DNA from: Clostridia bacterium
GTDB taxonomy: Bacteria > Bacillota > Clostridia > TANB77 > CAG-508
Assembly: GCA_017437145.1 (NCBI GenBank)
Contig: JAFSBT010000003.1
Span: 1-64,000 of the forward strand
Direction: 5' to 3'
DNA: 64,000 nucleotides
Shown here one piece after another: positions 43,558 through 52,179 of the stretch (its first letter is position 1; every line of letters begins with the position of its first letter). The notes under the pieces were generated by a model. That model was not told the origin of the DNA. It made no database searches and saw only the letters and a program-made list of their open reading frames with translations. Both the position numbers and the translations under genes were made by a program.

Positions 43558-44469
43558 ATGGATTTTGAAGAATTATATAATGAATCTTTAAATGTAAAAA
43601 AGAATGAAAAAACAGTTACAGGAACTGTTATACAAGTATCTAGTAAAGGAGAAATATTTGTTGATTTTCAATATAAAGCTGATGGAATAATTCCAAAATA
43701 TGAATATTCAGATGATGAAAATAAAAATCCTAAGGATGAATTTAAACCAGGAGATACTATTACAGCAGATGTTTTAAAATGGAATGATGGATATGGAAAT
43801 GTTCTTTTATCATATAAAAAATATAAAAGAAGAGAGGATAAGAAACAAGAAGAAGCTTTAAGAATAAAAAGAATAGAAGAAAGAGAAAAACAAAAACAAG
43901 AAAGAATTAAAAATATTGAAGAATTTTGGAATAGCATTGAAGTAGGAAAAACATATACAGGAAATATTTCTAAAATTACAGATTATGGTATATTTGTTGA
44001 TTTAGGTCCTGTAAAAGGATTGGCACATATATCAGAATTAGTATGGAATAAAAACGAAAAACTTGATGAAAAGTTTGAAATAAATTCTGAAATAGAAGTA
44101 AAAGTAAAATCATTTAATAAGGAAGAAGGAAAAATAAGTTTAGAGTATCCTATGAAAGGTGAAAATCCTTGGCTTTCTTTAATAGATAAATATAAAACAA
44201 ATGATATTGTAACTTGTAAGGTTGTAAAGTATGCACCATTTGGAGCATTTTTAGAAATAGAAGAAGGATTAGAAGCATTAGTTCATAATTCAGAAATAAC
44301 AAGTTTAAGAAGAGTTGTAAAACCAGAAGATGAACTTAAATTAGGACAAATAGTTAATGCAAAAATTATAAATATAGATAAAGAAAAATATAAAATAGGA
44401 GTATCTATAAAAGAATTAGAAGGTACTTCAGCAGAATATGGATATGAAGAATATATAAGTACAAAATAA
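43558..44469 (+). CDS. S1 RNA-binding protein with three S1 domains
   Basis: 303 aa. S1 domain 1 at about 16-85, a charged helical linker of Lys/Arg/Glu (87-120), domain 2 at about 130-198 (ITDYGIFVDLGPVKGLAHISEL) and domain 3 at about 214-290 (YAPFGAFLEIEEGLEALVHNSEI). Resembles the shortened S1-like proteins of Firmicutes that bind mRNA or the ribosome. Domain 1 is the most diverged. AGGAGG precedes ATG. Confidence 0.88.
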   Translation: MDFEELYNESLNVKKNEKTVTGTVIQVSSKGEIFVDFQYKADGIIPKYEYSDDENKNPKDEFKPGDTITADVLKWNDGYGNVLLSYKKYKRREDKKQEEALRIKRIEEREKQKQERIKNIEEFWNSIEVGKTYTGNISKITDYGIFVDLGPVKGLAHISELVWNKNEKLDEKFEINSEIEVKVKSFNKEEGKISLEYPMKGENPWLSLIDKYKTNDIVTCKVVKYAPFGAFLEIEEGLEALVHNSEITSLRRVVKPEDELKLGQIVNAKIINIDKEKYKIGVSIKELEGTSAEYGYEEYISTK

Positions 44470-44491
44470 TTAATTAAGGGGAATTAAATAT

Positions 44492-45106
44492 ATGCCAGCA
44501 AAACGAAAAAGAAAGAGAAAAAATAGAAAAATTAAATTTAGTGAATTAAATTATGTTGAAAAAAATTATATGAAAAAGGGAAAAGCTGTAATTCCAGTAA
44601 AGCTCGAAAAAATATCAGATTTATACATGAAACATGACTATAAACAAATGGAGCTTTCAGACAGTGTATGTGATTATATTGAAGAAATTGCATATATGAT
44701 ACCAATAAATACAGATATTATATTAGAAATTCACTGTCCGGAAATTGATGAAGAACTTCAAACGAAAATAAAGAAAAATATAAAAAATAACTACGGAATG
44801 GAAATTGATGATAATGAATATGATTTATCAGTTAATAATAGACGAGCACTGATTTTTACAATTGTAGGTGTGATTTTACTTATTATAAATGTATTAACTG
44901 AACATCTTGGTACAATATTTTCAAATTTCCTAAGTGTTGTTTGGTGGGTAGCAATTTGGGATATGGTCGAAATTCTTTTTATAGATAATCAAGAGATTAA
45001 AGGAAGAAGATTAAATAATCAACAGTTATATGATAGCACTATAAAATTTGTGTTTGACGATAAAGAAAATAATGAAGAAGAAATAGAAAAGTCAGTAGCC
45101 TCATAA
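44492..45106 (+). CDS. Unknown protein with two membrane helices
   Basis: 204 aa. Very basic N-terminus (KRKRKRKNRK), a soluble middle, then two hydrophobic helices (FTIVGVILLIINVLTEHLG and FLSVVWWVAIWDMVEILF) and an acidic tail. AAGGGG precedes ATG. It is 22 nt after the S1 gene and could be co-transcribed. Its last codons form part of the terminator stem shared with dapB. No family recognised. Confidence 0.65.
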   Translation: MPAKRKRKRKNRKIKFSELNYVEKNYMKKGKAVIPVKLEKISDLYMKHDYKQMELSDSVCDYIEEIAYMIPINTDIILEIHCPEIDEELQTKIKKNIKNNYGMEIDDNEYDLSVNNRRALIFTIVGVILLIINVLTEHLGTIFSNFLSVVWWVAIWDMVEILFIDNQEIKGRRLNNQQLYDSTIKFVFDDKENNEEEIEKSVAS

Positions 45107-45124
45107 GAAGCTACCGACTTTCTT
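45089..45124. terminator. Terminator between gene 44492 and dapB
   Basis: aaagtc-gtagc pairs with gctac-gacttt, bordered by A- and T-runs, so it can end both convergent genes. Confidence 0.8.
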
Positions 45125-45139
45125 TTTACATCACAGCTT

Positions 45140-45910
45140 TTACAGCTGAAGCATATCATCCATGCTGTAAAGACCAGGTGAGGTCTGATTGAGCAGGAAT
45201 CTTGCTGCCTTAAGCGCTCCGACTGCAAAACCTTCACGCGAATGAGCGGTGTGTTTGATTTCGATAGTGTCACTGTTTCCAAAGAAGAATACAGAATGTT
45301 CACCTGTAACATTACCGCCTCTCAGCGATGCAATACCGATTTCATTTTCTGTTCTTTTGCCGGTTCGACCGTAAATGACCTCTTTATCATCGGTGTCAGC
45401 AAGGGCATCCTTGATTGCGTTTGCAAGAAGATATGCTGTTCCACTTGGTGCATCTTTCTTCCTGTTATGATGGGTTTCGAGAACTTCAACCTCATAGTCA
45501 GAAAGATAGGGAGTGATAAGCTGAAGCACCTTTTTAATAAGAGTGATGTTGGCCTCCATATTTGCCGATTTAAAAATCGGAATCAATTCGGATGCCGCAT
45601 AAATTTCTTCTTCCTGTTCATCAGTAAAGCCGGTTGTTGCAATAACCATTGGAACTTTAACCGATTTTGCATAGTCAAGAAGATTCATTGTGGCTTTAGG
45701 TGCAGAAAAGTCGATGATGATATCAGGGGGTGTTTCACCGTCACAGAGATAACCCATATTATTGAAAATAGGGAAACCTTTATACATTCTGACAGTATCT
45801 GGCTTATCAAGTCCATACTTGACATGAAAGTCATCGCTTTCGCGAATCAGCCGAGTAACAATTTTGCCCATGTAGCCGTTACAGCCAGAGATTAATACGC
45901 CTTTAGTCAT
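45140..45910 (-). CDS. dapB: 4-hydroxy-tetrahydrodipicolinate reductase
   Basis: 256 aa. NAD(P) loop SGCNGYMGK at the N-terminus, IDFSAP, and the signature ETHHNRKKDAPSGTA with catalytic His and Lys. It reduces the dapA product on the way to diaminopimelate and lysine. No other dap gene is near. It is a single minus-strand gene markedly richer in GC (GCC, GGC, CTT, CGA codons) than its surroundings, with its own promoter and a two-hairpin leader, so lateral origin is likely. AAGGAGG precedes ATG. Confidence 0.95.
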   Translation of the reverse strand: MTKGVLISGCNGYMGKIVTRLIRESDDFHVKYGLDKPDTVRMYKGFPIFNNMGYLCDGETPPDIIIDFSAPKATMNLLDYAKSVKVPMVIATTGFTDEQEEEIYAASELIPIFKSANMEANITLIKKVLQLITPYLSDYEVEVLETHHNRKKDAPSGTAYLLANAIKDALADTDDKEVIYGRTGKRTENEIGIASLRGGNVTGEHSVFFFGNSDTIEIKHTAHSREGFAVGALKAARFLLNQTSPGLYSMDDMLQL

Positions 45911-45939
45911 AAAAAGACCTCCTTAAAAAATGTGATGTG

Positions 45940-45985
45940 TTATGCGGTACAGATACCGCATAAAGTTCAAAGCGTAAATTGAACT
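45940..45985 (-). promoter_or_regulatory. Two-hairpin leader of dapB
   Basis: In transcript order: agttcaa/ttgaact (45985-45964), then the strong ttatgcggta/taccgcataa (45963-45940) with a 4-nt loop. No T-run follows, so neither is a terminator. It does not match a lysine riboswitch, which is far larger. Confidence 0.55.
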
Positions 45986-45990
45986 CTAAA

Positions 45991-46019
45991 ATTATATCAC
46001 AAATATTATGTAAATGCAA
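45991..46019 (-). promoter_or_regulatory. Promoter of dapB
   Basis: Minus strand: TTGCAT (46019-46014), 17 bp, TATAAT (45996-45991), TGA upstream. Confidence 0.72.
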
Positions 46020-46066
46020 ATTGGATTTTAGAAAACTTATTTGAAGTAAATAAATTTGAATTTACG

Positions 46067-46093
46067 TGTAAGGGCGGGCCTTGTGTCCGCCCG
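46067..46093. repeat. TGTAGGGG-family repeat
   Basis: tgtaagggcgggccttgtgtccgcccg: one-base variant of the opening, otherwise like 12604. Followed by an aatgaatagtgaataat tail. Confidence 0.75.
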
Positions 46094-46141
46094 AAGAAAA
46101 ATGAATAGTGAATAATACAAAATTTGCTTTGCAAATTTTGA

Positions 46142-46167
46142 TGTAGGGGCGACCATTGGTCGTCCGG
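46142..46167. repeat. TGTAGGGG repeat
   Basis: tgtaggggcgaccattggtc...: the same subtype as after proS (6131). Two subtypes lie within 100 bp here. Confidence 0.8.
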
Positions 46168-46283
46168 ATTTTATATAATTACAATCAAAAGAAAATACAA
46201 ATTATAGAATTGCATTAAGAGGTGAATTATGTTATTATATTATGTGGAAAAACATTAGAAAATTTATAAAGGAGAATTTATAT

Positions 46284-47099
46284 ATGGGTAATGAAACAAG
46301 AAAACAATTTATTAATAGTTTAGATACTGGATTAAAAAGACAAAAAAAGCTTTTGGAAGTTGGTATAGTTGATGATATGGCTGATAAAATAGAGAAAGAA
46401 ATAAAATCCGAAATTGAATGTATTGTTCGTACATTATCTTTAGAGGATTTTGAAAAAAAATCACCAGAATCATTTAATACTTATGATATATTATTTATTG
46501 ATGCTACATATGATAATTCTCGTACAGATACAATAACAGAAGTTGAAAGTTTAATAAAAAAAGAACCTGAACTTAGAGATAAAATCATGATAATAATTGG
46601 AACAGATGTTATAGACTGGGGAAGACATAATGACCCATATATAAAAAAACTAGTGTCTAGAGTACAAAGATTACCTAACATTATTTATGGTAAACCAAAA
46701 GGTACAAAAGTAGAACTTATGATAAAACATATGCAAAGTATTGGTAAAAAAAAGAATATAGAAGTTCCTAAAAAACTTCCTAAAGGCGTATGTGATGCTC
46801 ATTTATTGGAGCAACTGACATCGAAATTTGAAAAAATCGAAACTAGCATTAATGAACAAAGAGCTATTGGATTAAGTATAATAGAACAATTAGAAGGATT
46901 TGAACCTAAAAACGAGGATGAACGTAGAATTATAGCTAGAGCTTTGGAATTAGCTAGGTTAATTAAGGAAAATGGTCATATTATAGATCAAGTATATTAT
47001 CAATTAAGTGGGGCATGTAGAATAGCAGAAGCAAATTCTAATCAAGGATTAGATGATGGAAGTAAAGGTAGTGAAAGTAAAGTTATTGAAGGAAAATAA
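46284..47099 (+). CDS. Unknown protein in radical SAM operon, 271 aa
   Basis: Soluble. Residues about 60-150 (YDILFIDATYDNSRTD ... KIMIIIGTDVIDWGRHND ... RLPNIIYGKPKGTKVELMIKHMQ) have the alternation of a receiver-like alpha/beta domain, with Asp residues at strand ends. The remainder is helical and charged with a Gly/Ser tail. I cannot name a family. ATG 46284 follows AAAGGAG. Only one base separates its stop from the radical SAM gene, so the two are translationally coupled. Confidence 0.6.
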   Translation: MGNETRKQFINSLDTGLKRQKKLLEVGIVDDMADKIEKEIKSEIECIVRTLSLEDFEKKSPESFNTYDILFIDATYDNSRTDTITEVESLIKKEPELRDKIMIIIGTDVIDWGRHNDPYIKKLVSRVQRLPNIIYGKPKGTKVELMIKHMQSIGKKKNIEVPKKLPKGVCDAHLLEQLTSKFEKIETSINEQRAIGLSIIEQLEGFEPKNEDERRIIARALELARLIKENGHIIDQVYYQLSGACRIAEANSNQGLDDGSKGSESKVIEGK

Positions 47100-47100
47100 A

Positions 47101-47958
47101 ATGTTTAAAAAAATATATATAGAAATAATAAATATATGTAATCTTAAATGTAAATTTTGTCCTGAGACTAAAAGAAGTAAGAAGTTTATGAGTATAGGCA
47201 ATTTTGAAGAAATTATAAAAAAAGTGCATAAACATACAAATTTAGTATGCTTACATGTAAAAGGAGAACCGCTTCTACATAATAATTTAGAAGAATTGCT
47301 TAAAGTGCTAGAAAAATATAATTTAAAAGCAAATGTAACAACTAATGGTACATTATTAAAGGATAAACTTAAAATAATAAAAGATTCTAAAGCCATAAGA
47401 CAAATAAATATTTCGCTTCACAGTATTACACAAAATGAAAATATAAATAAAGAATATTTACAAGATATTTTTGAAAGTGTAGAACAATTAGAAGAACAAA
47501 TTATTTCATATAGATTGTGGAATTTAAAATCAATACAAGAAAATGATATTAATGAAAAAATAATAGATGAAATAGAAAATTATTATAATATAGAAAACTT
47601 AAAAGAAAAACTAATAACAAATGATTTCATAAAAATAAGCAATAATTTATTTATAAATCAAGATATAGAATTTACATGGCCAGATATTAATAAAGAAAAT
47701 ATTATTGAAAAAGGTAGATGCTTAGCATTAAAAGAACAAATTGCAATACTAGTAGATGGTACAGTAGTTCCATGTTGTTTAGATAATAATGGAGATATAC
47801 CACTTGGAAATATTTTAGAAGAAAGTTTAGAAGATATATTACAAAAGCCTAAAACTATAACTATAAAAAAGAATTTTGAAAATAGTGTAATAACTTGCAA
47901 ACTTTGTAAAACATGTGGTTTTTTGAAAAGATTAGAAAACAAAAGGAGAAATTTATGA
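47101..47958 (+). CDS. Radical SAM protein with SPASM-like C-terminus
   Basis: 285 aa. The [4Fe-4S]-SAM motif is C13-x3-C17-x2-C20 (CNLKCKFCPE). The C-terminus has VDGTVVPCCLDNNGDIPLGNI and CKLCKTCG, the auxiliary cluster pattern of SPASM/Twitch enzymes. It is shorter than most peptide-modifying SPASM enzymes. Substrate unknown; no obvious precursor peptide lies nearby. AAGGAAA precedes ATG. It overlaps the NUDIX gene by four bases (ATGA). Confidence 0.85.
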   Translation: MFKKIYIEIINICNLKCKFCPETKRSKKFMSIGNFEEIIKKVHKHTNLVCLHVKGEPLLHNNLEELLKVLEKYNLKANVTTNGTLLKDKLKIIKDSKAIRQINISLHSITQNENINKEYLQDIFESVEQLEEQIISYRLWNLKSIQENDINEKIIDEIENYYNIENLKEKLITNDFIKISNNLFINQDIEFTWPDINKENIIEKGRCLALKEQIAILVDGTVVPCCLDNNGDIPLGNILEESLEDILQKPKTITIKKNFENSVITCKLCKTCGFLKRLENKRRNL

Positions 47959-48413
47959 TAAATACAACCTTATGTTATATAGAAAGAGATAATAAATATT
48001 TAATGTTACACAGAACAAAAAAGGAAAAAGATATTAATAAAGATAAATGGATAGGAATAGGCGGGAAATTTGAAGAAGGTGAAAGTCCTGAAGAATGCCT
48101 TGTAAGAGAAGTAAAAGAAGAAACAGGACTAACGCTTAATTCATTTAATTTAAGATGTATAGTAACATATGAATCTACAAATTATGAAACAGAATATATG
48201 TATGTATTTACATCAGATGATTATACAGGAAAAATAATAGAATGTAATGAAGGCGAATTACAGTGGGTTGAAAAAAATCAGATTTATGACCTAAAAATAT
48301 GGGAAGGAGATAAAATCTTTTTAGAAAAAATCCAAAAAACTAACAAATTTTTTACAGCAAAATTTTGTTATGATGGGGATAAATTAGTTAAATATGATAT
48401 AAAAGAATATTAA
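47955..48413 (+). CDS. NUDIX (MutT-like) hydrolase
   Basis: 152 aa. Complete Nudix box GKFEEGESPEECLVREVKEETGL (G-x5-E-x7-REVxEExG). CYIERDNKYLMLHRTKK and WIGIGG precede it as in 8-oxo-dGTP or NTP pyrophosphohydrolases of the MutT group. The substrate is not certain. AAAGGAG lies inside the preceding gene. Confidence 0.9.
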   Translation: MINTTLCYIERDNKYLMLHRTKKEKDINKDKWIGIGGKFEEGESPEECLVREVKEETGLTLNSFNLRCIVTYESTNYETEYMYVFTSDDYTGKIIECNEGELQWVEKNQIYDLKIWEGDKIFLEKIQKTNKFFTAKFCYDGDKLVKYDIKEY

Positions 48414-48449
48414 AATAGAAAGATAAAATTTTATGTTAATTTAAAATAC

Positions 48450-48478
48450 TTGCAAAGAGTAAGGTGCTATGATATAAT
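48450..48478 (+). promoter_or_regulatory. Promoter of the ZIP gene
   Basis: TTGCAA (48450-48455), 17 bp, TATAAT (48473-48478), TGA upstream. Confidence 0.75.
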
Positions 48479-48516
48479 TTTACAGTAAAAATTTCATAAT
48501 TGGAGGCAACACGACA

Positions 48517-49203
48517 ATGTTAAAGTATTTCGTAAGCATTATTCCACTGGTGGGCACTTCTTTAGGAGCTTTTTTGGGAACAAACCGTAGTTTATATAAT
48601 AAATTACAAAAGCAGGAGAATACCTTGGTGGCTGTTGCCACAGGAATACTCTGCTCAATTGTATTTAATTTATTATTGGAGTCTATAGAGTTTAGGCGGG
48701 AGTCTACAGTCTATATAGGCATAGCTATAGGATTTTTGTTTTCAATACTCCTGAGTTTGATTTCTAAAAAGAAAAACTTAAGTGTGAAAAGTAAGGTCTT
48801 TTGGGCAATGCTGATTCATAATATTCCTGAAGGAATAGTTGTTGGGATTTCATTAGCCGACAATAAAATCTTGCCATCAACGATCCTAATTGTCTTAAGT
48901 ATTTCTTTACAGAATATACCGGATGGTTTAGTGGTTTCTATACCAATGGTTTCTACTAAAGGAAGAATGCTGGCTTTTTTGTATGGTTTCTTTTCAGGAG
49001 TAGTAGAACCAATATTTGCTTATGCAATTATTCTAACGGCAGGCAAGTTTTCACAAGTTCTTATGGCTGAGCCGCTTCTCATTGGATTTTCATTTTCGAT
49101 GATTTTAATGATAGCGATTGAGTTATTAAAGGAATGTGAAAGCAAAAAAATTGTTCTGGTCACAGCAATTGCGATCATAATATTCAATTGTATTCTTGGA
49201 TGA
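48517..49203 (+). CDS. ZIP-family metal transporter
   Basis: 228 aa with about eight hydrophobic helices. The paired metal motifs HNIPEGI (helix 4) and QNIPDGL (helix 5) are diagnostic. It imports or equilibrates Zn2+ or related ions across the inner membrane. The second motif has Gln where many relatives have Asn or His. Monocistronic with own promoter and terminator, and GC-richer than its neighbours. GGAGG precedes ATG. Confidence 0.9.
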   Translation: MLKYFVSIIPLVGTSLGAFLGTNRSLYNKLQKQENTLVAVATGILCSIVFNLLLESIEFRRESTVYIGIAIGFLFSILLSLISKKKNLSVKSKVFWAMLIHNIPEGIVVGISLADNKILPSTILIVLSISLQNIPDGLVVSIPMVSTKGRMLAFLYGFFSGVVEPIFAYAIILTAGKFSQVLMAEPLLIGFSFSMILMIAIELLKECESKKIVLVTAIAIIIFNCILG

Positions 49204-49206
49204 AAG

Positions 49207-49240
49207 AACAAAGAGGTGGCATGTTATGCCGCTTCTTTTG
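49207..49240 (+). terminator. Terminator after the ZIP gene
   Basis: aagaggtggcat against atgccgcttctt (two G-T pairs), then TTTTG. Confidence 0.78.
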
Positions 49241-49339
49241 TTGTATCTGGGAAAGAATGCCACTTATTATAACAAAAATATGTACTTTTTTATCATAATA
49301 TGTGATATAATCTATATAAATTTTGGAGAGGATGATAAT

Positions 49340-50257
49340 ATGTTAGCTAATAAGTTAAATAAAGGAGATACAATAGGAATAGTTTCTCCTTCATCACCAG
49401 TAACAGAAGATTTGATACCACAATTAAAACAAGGAATACAAGTTTTTAAAGATATGGGGTTTAATGTTGTATTAAGTAAAAATATTTATTCAAATACACT
49501 TAGATATTCTGCTACAATAGATGAAAAAGTTGAAGATATACATGAAATGTTTTCAAATAATGAAGTAAAAGCAATTATTTGTTCACAAGGTGGACAAAAT
49601 TCAAATGCAATTCTTCCTTATTTAAATTATGATTTAATAAAAGAGAACCCTAAAATAATAATGGGCATTAGTGATTCAACAGCTTTATTAAATGCAATTT
49701 ATGCAAAAACTGGATTAGTAACATATCATCAAAATGATATTATTTGGGGAATTGGTAGAGAAATATATGAAAAGGAAATTGCTGATTTGAAATTAAGATT
49801 GCTTGAAGGCAAAACAGGAGATATAGAACATTTTACGCAATGGAAATGCTTGAAAGAAGGAAAAGCAGAAGGTGTATTAGTTGGAGGTAACTTATGGACT
49901 TTTACAAAATTATTAAAAACACCATACTGTCCTGATTTGAGTAATTGTATATTATTTTTAGAAGAATTTGCATCAGAAACTCCTATAGACGAAATTGATA
50001 GCAAAATAAATTTATTAAAACAACATGGTGTTTTTGATATGATAAAAGGATTATGGCTAGGCTACTATGAAAAGGATAATAAAGATATTAAATTTGAAGA
50101 TGTTGTATTAAATAATTTAAGTGAATATAATTTTCCAATAATAAAATGCGATGATTTTGGACACAATTGCGAAAATGTACTTATTCCAATAGGTTCTAAA
50201 GTGAAATTTGATGCAACAAATTGTAAAATTGAGATAGTAGAAGAATTTTTGAAATAA
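49340..50257 (+). CDS. LD-carboxypeptidase, S66 family
   Basis: 305 aa. Nucleophile Ser in IMGISDSTALLNAIY, the Glu in LFLEEFA, and His in CDDFGHN form the S66 triad. It trims the terminal D-Ala from muropeptide tetrapeptides during wall recycling, or cleaves similar amides (MccF-like). No signal peptide, so cytosolic. ATG 49340 has GGAGAGG upstream; TATAAT at 49306-49311 is the likely -10. Confidence 0.9.
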   Translation: MLANKLNKGDTIGIVSPSSPVTEDLIPQLKQGIQVFKDMGFNVVLSKNIYSNTLRYSATIDEKVEDIHEMFSNNEVKAIICSQGGQNSNAILPYLNYDLIKENPKIIMGISDSTALLNAIYAKTGLVTYHQNDIIWGIGREIYEKEIADLKLRLLEGKTGDIEHFTQWKCLKEGKAEGVLVGGNLWTFTKLLKTPYCPDLSNCILFLEEFASETPIDEIDSKINLLKQHGVFDMIKGLWLGYYEKDNKDIKFEDVVLNNLSEYNFPIIKCDDFGHNCENVLIPIGSKVKFDATNCKIEIVEEFLK

Positions 50258-50281
50258 ATATATTAATTAAGGAGAATTTAA

Positions 50282-50665
50282 ATGGGGTCATATATAGAAA
50301 TGAATGATACTTTGCAAATAACCAAAGAACAAGGCTTCCCAAAAGAGTTAGATTGGAAACAACATAAAAAAACACCATATAATGCGGAACAGTTTAAAGA
50401 TATTATATTTGAATTTAAAAATAAACCTAATGTTAGAAATTATCATATGCCACCAGTACGTAATTTTTTAGTAGAGAATATTAATGGCAAATGGTTATAT
50501 TGGGGATTAGTACATATTTTGGAAATAAAACATGACTATATAAATAAAACTACATCTGGGAAATTTAAGATAGTTTATATTAATACTCCAGAAGAAATGA
50601 AAATTGCGCATAGTATCATAGATAGAAATAAAGATACATATTTTGATATTGATATAGAACAGTAA
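50282..50665 (+). CDS. Unknown protein, 127 aa
   Basis: Soluble; contains KWLYWGLVHILEIKHDY and IVYINTPEEMKIAHSIID. No family is recognised. AAGGAG precedes ATG. It lies 24 nt after the carboxypeptidase and 22 nt before a transporter, so it is probably part of the same transcript. Confidence 0.6.
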   Translation: MGSYIEMNDTLQITKEQGFPKELDWKQHKKTPYNAEQFKDIIFEFKNKPNVRNYHMPPVRNFLVENINGKWLYWGLVHILEIKHDYINKTTSGKFKIVYINTPEEMKIAHSIIDRNKDTYFDIDIEQ

Positions 50666-50687
50666 TTAGAAGGGGTAACAAAAGAAT

Positions 50688-51899
50688 ATGAATAAATTAG
50701 ATAAAAGTGCAAAAGCATTAATGACATGTGATTTAATTAATACTATAGTAAATTTATTTGGAGAAACTTTTTTAGTAGCTTATTTTTTACAAGTTTCAAA
50801 TGAAAATATAATACAAGTATCAATATATTACATAATTGTTTATTCGCTATTTGGAATAGGTAATATATTGCAAGGTAATATATTAAAAAGGAATCCAAAG
50901 AATAGAGTTACTACATACAGACTTGGAATAATAGTAATGTCAATATATATATTATTAATTGTTTTATTCAAGGAAAAGATAAGCGATTATTTTATACTTG
51001 TTGCTGTATTTTATGGAGTAGCTGGAGCTCTATATTGGGCAGCGCATGATGTTATGAATACGGAGATAGTTGATGAAACAAGACGAAAAAAATATATGAC
51101 TACTAAAAGAATTATAGGAAAACTAATAAATATAGTATTCCCTATAATATTAGGAACATCAATAGAACTTACGTCTTTTACAAAAATTGCAATATACATT
51201 TTTATATTAACTATAATTCAAATAATTATATCTTTTAATGTAGATAAAAATAAATTCAATACTAAATGCTGTGAAGAAAAATATAGTTTAAAAAATTATA
51301 TTAAAAGTTTATCAAGTGAACAAAAAGTAAAATTAAATAGAATAAATAAGTTAGCTTTTTTATATGGAATGATGATGGATGCAATAAGGGTTTTAGTTGT
51401 TATTATAACAATAATGACATTTAAAACATCTATGAATTTAGGGATTTTAACAACTATTTTTTCTATATTTTCAATGATATCACTTTATATATTTAATAAA
51501 AAATATTCAAAAAAATATGCAAAAGGATTTTTAAGTTTTGCTTCGATATTAGTAGTATTAGGTGTTTTAGGACTAATATTTAATATTAGTAAAACTAGTT
51601 TAATAATTTATAATTTTACTTATAGTATAACAATTTATATTTTAGAAGTTATGTTTAAAATTAAAGAAGATAATATAGTTAAAGAATATAAAATAGAAAA
51701 ATGGATTATAGAATATCATACATTTGTTGAAGGATTTATGGAGATTGGAAGAGTGGTAGGATTTTCTTTAATGATAATAGCAGGACTTTTAAATAATATT
51801 GTATATTTTAAAATATTACTTTTAATAGTTACAATTTCTATACCGATATATGCAAAAACGATGTATAATATAGAAAAAGAAAAACAAAATTCATTATAA
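50688..51899 (+). CDS. MFS-type transporter
   Basis: 403 aa with about 12 hydrophobic helices and a basic loop near the middle (about 190-225). The general layout is major facilitator superfamily; the conserved GxxxDRxGRR loop is reduced to GNILKRNPKNRV. Substrate unknown. GAAGGGG precedes ATG. Confidence 0.72.
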   Translation: MNKLDKSAKALMTCDLINTIVNLFGETFLVAYFLQVSNENIIQVSIYYIIVYSLFGIGNILQGNILKRNPKNRVTTYRLGIIVMSIYILLIVLFKEKISDYFILVAVFYGVAGALYWAAHDVMNTEIVDETRRKKYMTTKRIIGKLINIVFPIILGTSIELTSFTKIAIYIFILTIIQIIISFNVDKNKFNTKCCEEKYSLKNYIKSLSSEQKVKLNRINKLAFLYGMMMDAIRVLVVIITIMTFKTSMNLGILTTIFSIFSMISLYIFNKKYSKKYAKGFLSFASILVVLGVLGLIFNISKTSLIIYNFTYSITIYILEVMFKIKEDNIVKEYKIEKWIIEYHTFVEGFMEIGRVVGFSLMIIAGLLNNIVYFKILLLIVTISIPIYAKTMYNIEKEKQNSL

Positions 51900-51914
51900 A
51901 GAAAGGTGTATTTT

Positions 51915-52178
51915 ATGGATAACAAAGAATTAGAAAACGAGATATTAAAAATAAAAGAAAGAAATAAAAGAGTAGAACTAGATAAAGCATGGGAAACAAG
52001 TTGGACAAGAAGAATTTGCATTTGTATACTAACATATATAGTTGTGATTGTATATTCAAATATGATAAAAACATCTAGTAGCATATGGTTTAGCTCATTA
52101 GTACCAGTAATAGGTTTTACTTTATCAACATTATCTTTGAAAGTGGTAAGAAATATTTGGGAAAAAGGAGTAAAATAA
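51915..52178 (+). CDS. Small membrane protein, 87 aa
   Basis: A charged N-terminal helix (about 1-30), then two hydrophobic helices (ICICILTYIVVIVYSNM and WFSSLVPVIGFTLSTLSL). ATG 51915 has GAAAGG 9 nt before it; an in-frame GTG nine bases earlier overlaps that site. Lies one base before the EamA gene. No family recognised. Confidence 0.6.
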   Translation: MDNKELENEILKIKERNKRVELDKAWETSWTRRICICILTYIVVIVYSNMIKTSSSIWFSSLVPVIGFTLSTLSLKVVRNIWEKGVK

Positions 52179-52179
52179 T

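Noticed and set aside
45242-45895. Long + strand open frame antisense to dapB
   Set aside because: It is the shadow of a GC-richer gene; dapB motifs on the minus strand are complete.
45940-45985. Lysine riboswitch before dapB
   Set aside because: The leader is under 90 nt with two simple hairpins, far shorter than the lysine aptamer.
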